A stretch of 64,000 nt of DNA, taken from contig NZ_VMRJ01000003.1 in assembly GCF_007713685.1 (NCBI RefSeq), positions 558,001 to 622,000 of the forward strand. The letters are read 5' to 3'. This DNA is from Hymenobacter setariae. Its GTDB lineage: Bacteria; Bacteroidota; Bacteroidia; Cytophagales; Hymenobacteraceae. Positions 59,498 through 64,000 of this stretch are shown here, in pieces (position 1 is the stretch's first letter; each line of letters opens with the position of its first letter). A program made the translations under genes and the position numbers. The notes below the pieces were generated by a model. It searched no databases. It was not told the origin of the DNA and worked only from the letters and a program-made list of their open reading frames with translations.

Positions 59498-60487
59498 CTA
59501 GGCTAGCAAATGTTTCAACTGCCGCATGCGGCGCCGCACCAAGCCAGACTGCATAGGCTCGTACGCCCATAGTTCCTGCGCGTGCTGGCGGAGCACAATG
59601 CGAAACGGTTGGTGCAGTCTGTGGGTGAAGTAATAGACTGTCAGGTATTCTGCTAGGTCCTCGGTCCAACTAGAGCTGCCATAAAGAGAAACAAAGGGCG
59701 TCTGTTGTAGCGAGGCATATACCTGGGCCGCCTTGGTGATGGGCAAGGCTTTTCCGCCACGCCGAAATGGAATCTGCAGCAGCAATGCGTGCCGCCAGGC
59801 AGGGGTAGGTAGGGTGCGGCGCTGCCAGACCCCGGCCGTGAAGGGCTTGGCCGCTGCGCTATCAAGTAGCTGCCCCGTGGCCGAAGACGTTGGGGTTAGC
59901 TTCAGCGTAGCATCTATCACATGTGTGGCTTCGTGCATCAACACGTAGTCAAGCGCAGCGCGCGCCCCGCCCTCGATGGCGACCTGGACCGTCGAGTCGT
60001 TCGGTGTAAAGCAGGTACGCTCTTTTTCGGTGAGCCATTCGCTGGCCGTTTGCTGCAAAATCCCAGCACGAATCGTAATGTCGAAGAGCGGGCTAGGAGA
60101 CGTGGACTCGACCGTGGACGTCAGGGCCGTGTTGGGCATGTTGTCCAGGAAGCTGAGGCTACGTAACCGGGTTTGCAACACGCGTTGGTACAAAGGGGGC
60201 AGGGCAGCAAGAGACTGAGCCACGAGGCGACGCTCGTTGACCGTGAGCACGTGAGCACGTGGGGACATGCCAGCGTCTTTAAACAGGCGGACTACCGTAG
60301 CGGGCGTGTCCTGTACTCGGTCGGCTAAGCGAGGGGCCATATCGAGGCGTGGCGTCGGTGACGTTTCCTTTGGCCTAGGTGGCAGCGGGTCCTTCGTCTG
60401 GGCAAGGCATGGGCGGTGACCAAAGGCGAGCGTGAAGAAGAGGAGCATGGCCCCAGTCAGCGAGGGGCGGTTGGGGAGTGACCACAT
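59498..60487 (-). CDS. Secreted HExxH putative zinc metalloprotease
   Basis: A 329-residue protein of unknown family. A signal (LTGAMLLFFTLAFGHRPCLAQ) is followed by a Pro-rich segment, then LTVNERRLVAQSLAALPPLY, and the motif VLMHEATHVIDATL (His 185, Glu 186, His 189), a zinc-binding HExxH. A later Glu in WTEDLAEYLTVYYFTH (about 278-293) could be the third ligand, as in gluzincin-like enzymes. No T9SS sorting domain is present. It is divergent from the 60645 lipoprotein gene. Confidence 0.75.
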   Translation of the reverse strand: MWSLPNRPSLTGAMLLFFTLAFGHRPCLAQTKDPLPPRPKETSPTPRLDMAPRLADRVQDTPATVVRLFKDAGMSPRAHVLTVNERRLVAQSLAALPPLYQRVLQTRLRSLSFLDNMPNTALTSTVESTSPSPLFDITIRAGILQQTASEWLTEKERTCFTPNDSTVQVAIEGGARAALDYVLMHEATHVIDATLKLTPTSSATGQLLDSAAAKPFTAGVWQRRTLPTPAWRHALLLQIPFRRGGKALPITKAAQVYASLQQTPFVSLYGSSSWTEDLAEYLTVYYFTHRLHQPFRIVLRQHAQELWAYEPMQSGLVRRRMRQLKHLLA

Positions 60488-60644
60488 AGCGGGAAAATGG
60501 AAGAGAGTAAACTATTCAGCCAGCAAAGCGCAACCGGCTATTTGGTTGTGTAGTCAAGCTTTATGGCTATGCAAATGAAGTATGTTCATATTTAATTTTT
60601 ACATTGCATCGATTCTCACCATCTGTTCACTATGTCAGCAAGCT

Positions 60645-61823
60645 ATGAAGAATTCGTTGGTCAAACTGGGGCTGCTCGCTTGTTTGGGGGCTTGTACTAA
60701 AGCCAAGCCCGCGGAGCAAATTGTGATTGAGGGAAACGTACAAAACATACAGAATGGGAAGGTCTACTTGGCCGATGCTCATAGTTGGAAGCGGCTTGAT
60801 TCGACGCAGTGCCAGGATGGTAGGTTTCGCTTCACACTTACGCCTGATTCCTCGTTCACGCCCCAGATGGTCTCGATTCATTACACCGCTAACAAGCCTG
60901 TATTTGACACTACTACTTCTACCGAGCAACTTTTTAAGCGAATAGGGCACCGAATGCTCCTACTGCGCAACCATACCATTCGCAACCCTGATAGCCTGAG
61001 AGCAGCTCACGTGCGCTTTTCCTCCGGCAGTACCGCATTCTTTTTAACTCAAGGGCATACCCAACTAGAAGGGGATGCGCAGAGCGAAGACGGAATAAGA
61101 GTAATAGGTAATCGAGAAACAGATGTGATGTTCAGCCTTTTGACAGCCGACTTTGGGTGGCTAGGCAATCTGGAAGGAGCAAAACGAGCGGCCAAAATCA
61201 GTTTTTTCAAAAACAAGATTACTCAGAATCCCTACTCGTACTACCTGCTCCAAGAAATCTACAACTATAAAGAACAGTACACAGAGCAGGAGCTGCGCGA
61301 ACTAGTGGGTTCGTTCAACCCCGAGGTGCAACAATCCACTTTTGGTCGCAAGGTCAACCAGTACCTAGTTACGCGTATCGATTCCGAGCAACCTTATCCC
61401 AACCTGTCGCTTGTTGGCCCTGATAAGCAGAAAGGCTGGCTAATGGATAATGGCGCGAAGGTGAATATGCTCGTGTTTTGGGCGAGCTGGTGCGGCCCGT
61501 GCCGCCAAGAGATACCCCAGCTTAAAGCACTCTATGCCCACTACAAGGACCGGGGTGTGCACCTAGTCAGCGTTTCTATTGATGAAAAGCCAGAAAACTG
61601 GCAACAGGCGTTGGGCCAGGAGCAGATGGGGTGGCCGCAGTTGTTGGTCGGCAAAGAACAAATTGAGCAAGTGAAGCAGAAGTTTAATTTCAACGCCATT
61701 CCCTTCATTCTGGTGACGGACAGCCGCGGCAAGGAGCTCAAGCGATTCAGCGGGTATGAAGACAACAATGAGGCGTTGTATCGAAAGGTGCTGGAAGAAA
61801 AGCTAAGCGAAAAGCCAGAGTAG
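60645..61823 (+). CDS. TlpA-like thioredoxin-domain lipoprotein with DUF4369 N-terminus
   Basis: A 392-residue protein from ATG 60645 (MKNSLVKLGLLACLGACTKA), with the lipobox LGAC (Cys 17). It has a DUF4369-like beta domain (IVIEGNVQNIQNGKVYLADA, about 25-125), a helical middle part and a C-terminal thioredoxin-like domain with WASWCGPCRQEIPQLKALY, cis-Pro in NAIPFILVTD and VSIDEKPENWQQAL. It should act as a membrane-anchored periplasmic thiol oxidoreductase. The frame extends to 60582, but that part would put hydrophobic residues ahead of the lipobox. Same family as the 28680 gene. Confidence 0.9.
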   Translation: MKNSLVKLGLLACLGACTKAKPAEQIVIEGNVQNIQNGKVYLADAHSWKRLDSTQCQDGRFRFTLTPDSSFTPQMVSIHYTANKPVFDTTTSTEQLFKRIGHRMLLLRNHTIRNPDSLRAAHVRFSSGSTAFFLTQGHTQLEGDAQSEDGIRVIGNRETDVMFSLLTADFGWLGNLEGAKRAAKISFFKNKITQNPYSYYLLQEIYNYKEQYTEQELRELVGSFNPEVQQSTFGRKVNQYLVTRIDSEQPYPNLSLVGPDKQKGWLMDNGAKVNMLVFWASWCGPCRQEIPQLKALYAHYKDRGVHLVSVSIDEKPENWQQALGQEQMGWPQLLVGKEQIEQVKQKFNFNAIPFILVTDSRGKELKRFSGYEDNNEALYRKVLEEKLSEKPE

Positions 61824-62021
61824 TGTCGACAAGTCCTAGAAGCAAGGTTAGTAGCCTTACTGCTCTTCGCCACGCCAGCCCTCTGTATAGTTTGGCCCCG
61901 AAAGGTGCGCTTTTCAGGGTGGGCTTGCTCCCATAGTGGGTCACTAGGCCATCCTAGAGAGCTTCTGCCTGAGGCATTACTACCTTGGCATTAGAAAGAA
62001 GGTGGTTGCGTATTGCGCTGC
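61824..62021. other. Intergenic region after the TlpA-like lipoprotein gene
   Basis: No coding signal or strong hairpin seen. It joins the decayed monooxygenase remnant downstream, making the whole 61824-62581 stretch without an intact gene. Confidence 0.4.
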
Positions 62022-62291
62022 TCAATCCTGCCTTAGTCCAGGCACCAAATAGTATGCTAGCATGACCAGCGCTTGGGCTTGGGCCTATTCCACGCGCGGC
62101 CGCAACTGCTGGTTATAGGCCGCGAAAGTCTCCGCCAGGGCCGCCCCGTCAATCATGGCCAGTGAGCCTCCAGTGCCTGCCCCGAGCGAGGCGCAGTAGG
62201 CCGCATCCCCACCAGCGTTACTCGTCCTTTCGTCTAAGTCGGCCGCAGCTAGCCGGTCGAGGATGATGGCGGTTTTGGGCTCGGCGGCCAT
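62022..62291 (-). pseudogene. Remnant of a FAD-dependent monooxygenase, C-terminal fragment
   Basis: The minus-strand frame ending at 62085 holds GGDAAYCASLGAGTGGSLAM and AALAETFAAYNQQLRPRVE, which match the GDAAH-type FAD-binding motif and the following helices of aromatic/TetX-like FAD monooxygenases. The frame then meets TAG (62085-62087), yet the same frame downstream (AQAQALVMLAYYLVPG to TGA at 62022) still fits the family C-terminus. The N-terminal 300 residues are missing. So this is the end of a decayed gene with an in-frame stop. Confidence 0.65.
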
Positions 62292-62581
62292 CGAATTTAA
62301 CGAGATGGGGATTGCTTTTTTTAGGCACGTGGGGTACGAACTATAAGAAAAGTGGGTAACCCCGGCTAGCTAGCCTGTAATGCCAGGATGTACTGACCGT
62401 AGTAACAAGGTGCATCTTTCGGGGCTAGAGTACCCACTTTAGTTACTCAACCTATCTTAGGCTGTTTTACTAGGTCGGGCTCCAGCTCGGCTACTAGGTA
62501 AGGTATGCTTTCTTTCAACTAGCACTCCGCAGAGGTGCCGCTCGCTGTCCATTACCTACCAACCACGCTCCCTGCCTCGTG
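62292..62581. other. Intergenic region before the glycosidase-like gene
   Basis: About 290 bases with no recognised feature. The rest of the missing monooxygenase gene is not found here. Confidence 0.4.
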
Positions 62582-64000
62582 ATGACCTGTCTTTCCTCTT
62601 CTTTGCTCCCCAAGGTCTACTTAGCTCTCTTATTTAGTGTAGCGGCCGGTTTTTTCCTCTCCTTGCATGCGCAGGACTTTTCGCACCAAAACGAGCGCTT
62701 CTGGCAGCCAAATCGTGACCAGAGTATCACCTGGAACTTGAGCAAGGAAGGCCGGCTGCCTCATGCCGATAACATTGAACTCTCTGGTACGCAAGTTTCC
62801 GCCATCATCCGCTACGAGGTAGATAAGAATAAGCACTTGCACCTGACCCGCGACATCATCTTTCCCCAACTGCGTCGCTACACCACCCCCAGCGAGTCGC
62901 CCTACCGCGCGTATCTACGCGGGGAGTACCGCGATAACCTGCTGCCCGTGCTCACCCTAGGAGACCAGAAGTACGAAGTTGGCGAATTGGATTCCATCCG
63001 AATAAACGGTAAAATCAGCTTCTACTTCCACGCACAAAATGGCTTAACGGTAATCCGCTTATTCTTCCCCTCCATGCAAGAGCGGTGTTTAGTGGAAAAA
63101 TGGACCTTGCTTAACACAAGTCAAACACCGTGTACAGTAGGTATTGGGGCTACCGAACTTCAACAGGAAGAGGCGGGCTGGAAGGGAATTTACCACCGGC
63201 GCATGTTCACTGATGCAAAGCGTACTGTCACGTTGCAACCTAGGGAGCGCTATGAGTTTGGCCTCTACTTCCTGGCCACGCTCAATGACGAAGCGGCGCC
63301 CACCGTTTCCGTAGCCGCAGTAGAACGCAGCCGCGATACGTTCCTGGACAGCATCGCCACCAATCTGCAGCTACACTCGCCGGACCTAGTTCTGAACACG
63401 CTGTTCTATTTTTCTAAAATTCGGGCTGCGGAAAGCATTTTTCGCTCCCGCTACGGGCTAGTGCACTCCCCGGGCGGGGGCAACTACTATGTCGGAATAT
63501 GGGCCAATGACCAGGCAGAATACAGTGGTCCCTTCTTTCCGTACCTAGGCTATCAAACCGGCAACCTAGCGGCGATGAATGCTTACCGCATCTTTCAGCG
63601 TAACCTGCCCAAAGACGGGGGCAAGAGCTGGGCCTCGTTTGAGATGGACGTCACCTTTCCTTTTGGGGAGCGCGACCGCGGCGATGCGGCCATGCTGGCG
63701 TTCGGGGCCACGCACTTCCTGCTTGCCGCTGGCGACGAGCAGAAAAGTAAAGAGCTCTGGCCCTTAATTGAGTGGTGCCTGGACTACTGCCGGAAACGAA
63801 CCACGGCAGCCGGGGTCGTGGCATCGGAAAGCGATGAGTTAGAAGGGCGTTTTCCAGCAGGTTCGGCCAATCTCTCTACCTCGTGCTTATACTATGGGGC
63901 GCTGGTGCAAGCGGCTCGGTTGGCGAAGGCGATGCACAAGCCGGTTGCCGTAAGCACGACCTATAATCAGCAAGCTCAGCGCTTAGCAACGGCGATTGAG
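62582..64000 (+). CDS. Six-hairpin glycosidase-like secreted protein, N-terminal part
   Basis: An open frame from ATG 62582 runs off the window end with no stop (473 codons). It starts MTCLSSSLLPKVYLALLFSV and has a signal peptide ending about SLHAQ. A beta-sandwich region (ITWNLSKEGRLPHADNIELS, DNLLPVLTLGDQKYEVGELD) is followed by an alpha/alpha-barrel with SPGGGNYYVGIWANDQAEYS, GPFFPYLGYQTGNLAAMNAY and RDRGDAAMLAFGATHFLLA. This layout is seen in Bacteroidota proteins of the six-hairpin glycosidase superfamily. Catalytic residues cannot be assigned with the end missing. GTG 62579 is an alternative start. Confidence 0.8.
   Translation, partial: MTCLSSSLLPKVYLALLFSVAAGFFLSLHAQDFSHQNERFWQPNRDQSITWNLSKEGRLPHADNIELSGTQVSAIIRYEVDKNKHLHLTRDIIFPQLRRYTTPSESPYRAYLRGEYRDNLLPVLTLGDQKYEVGELDSIRINGKISFYFHAQNGLTVIRLFFPSMQERCLVEKWTLLNTSQTPCTVGIGATELQQEEAGWKGIYHRRMFTDAKRTVTLQPRERYEFGLYFLATLNDEAAPTVSVAAVERSRDTFLDSIATNLQLHSPDLVLNTLFYFSKIRAAESIFRSRYGLVHSPGGGNYYVGIWANDQAEYSGPFFPYLGYQTGNLAAMNAYRIFQRNLPKDGGKSWASFEMDVTFPFGERDRGDAAMLAFGATHFLLAAGDEQKSKELWPLIEWCLDYCRKRTTAAGVVASESDELEGRFPAGSANLSTSCLYYGALVQAARLAKAMHKPVAVSTTYNQQAQRLATAIE

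Noticed and set aside
63579-63767. Short plus-strand frame near the window end
   Set aside because: It is in a different frame from the long glycosidase-like frame that runs from 62582 to the window edge and carries clear family motifs.
1-64000. Search by eye for tRNA, rRNA, riboswitch, prophage and insertion sequence signals
   Set aside because: None was recognised; short RNA genes without strong sequence signature could still be missed.

Overview
The window reads as a chromosomal segment of a Bacteroidota bacterium of the order Cytophagales, most like Hymenobacter. Grounds: a type IX secretion C-terminal sorting domain on a subtilisin-like protease, a PorE-like OmpA protein, a fused SecDF, type B L31, Bacteroidota -7 promoter boxes (TAnnTTTG) in front of many genes, moderately high GC, and several families typical of Bacteroidota (DUF5777, DUF4268, DUF2279, DUF4369-thioredoxin proteins, ferritin-like desiccation-type proteins). 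This placement is by recognition only; there is no rRNA or tRNA gene in the window. Most of it is ordinary housekeeping sequence with short operons, and no prophage, IS element or CRISPR array is visible.

Layout. 1-7.8 kb: end of a molybdate transporter (modB, modC), glutaryl-CoA dehydrogenase, a DUF1877 protein, a protein made of acyl-carrier-protein pieces in permuted order, two small secreted paralogues, a small charged protein, a HIRAN protein, ruvB and queG. 7.8-12.3 kb: a small conserved protein and two tandem copies of a two-gene ferritin-like cassette. 12.7-20.3 kb: batD, aroC, an iron-uptake pair (PepSY membrane protein and TonB-dependent siderophore receptor) with hairpin repeats on either side of the PepSY gene and a palindrome in front of the receptor, then a NifU-like protein. 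20.4-31.5 kb: CPBP protease, a DUF5777/YceI/c-type cytochrome group, secDF, a DUF4268 protein, uridine kinase, a TlpA-like protein, rdgB and rpmE2. 31.6-37.9 kb: GlmU-like protein, holB, DUF2279 protein, hemC, cyclophilin and an RmlD-like reductase.

38-44.6 kb is the most unusual region. A 74-residue protein built of four near-identical 14-residue repeats (core IGGSGWEND) lies 58 bases upstream of, and on the same strand as, a peptide-type ABC importer operon (binding protein and two permeases, no ATPase). A 502-residue all-helical protein of unrecognised family is transcribed divergently from the other side. The arrangement fits a peptide that is made, exported and re-imported or sensed, or a multi-core modified peptide, but nothing here proves either.

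44.6-57.7 kb: a PKD protein, a LytTR response regulator, a large hybrid sensor kinase ending in receiver and HPt domains, a PorE-like protein, a large type IX-secreted subtilase, a bacilliredoxin and a second CRD-OmpA protein. 58-64 kb: an esterase, a secreted HExxH protein, a TlpA-like lipoprotein, the decayed end of a FAD monooxygenase gene, and the start of a six-hairpin glycosidase-like protein cut by the window edge.

Across the whole window the palindrome CCTAGG is strikingly common, largely because Leu-Gly is often written CTA-GGN.
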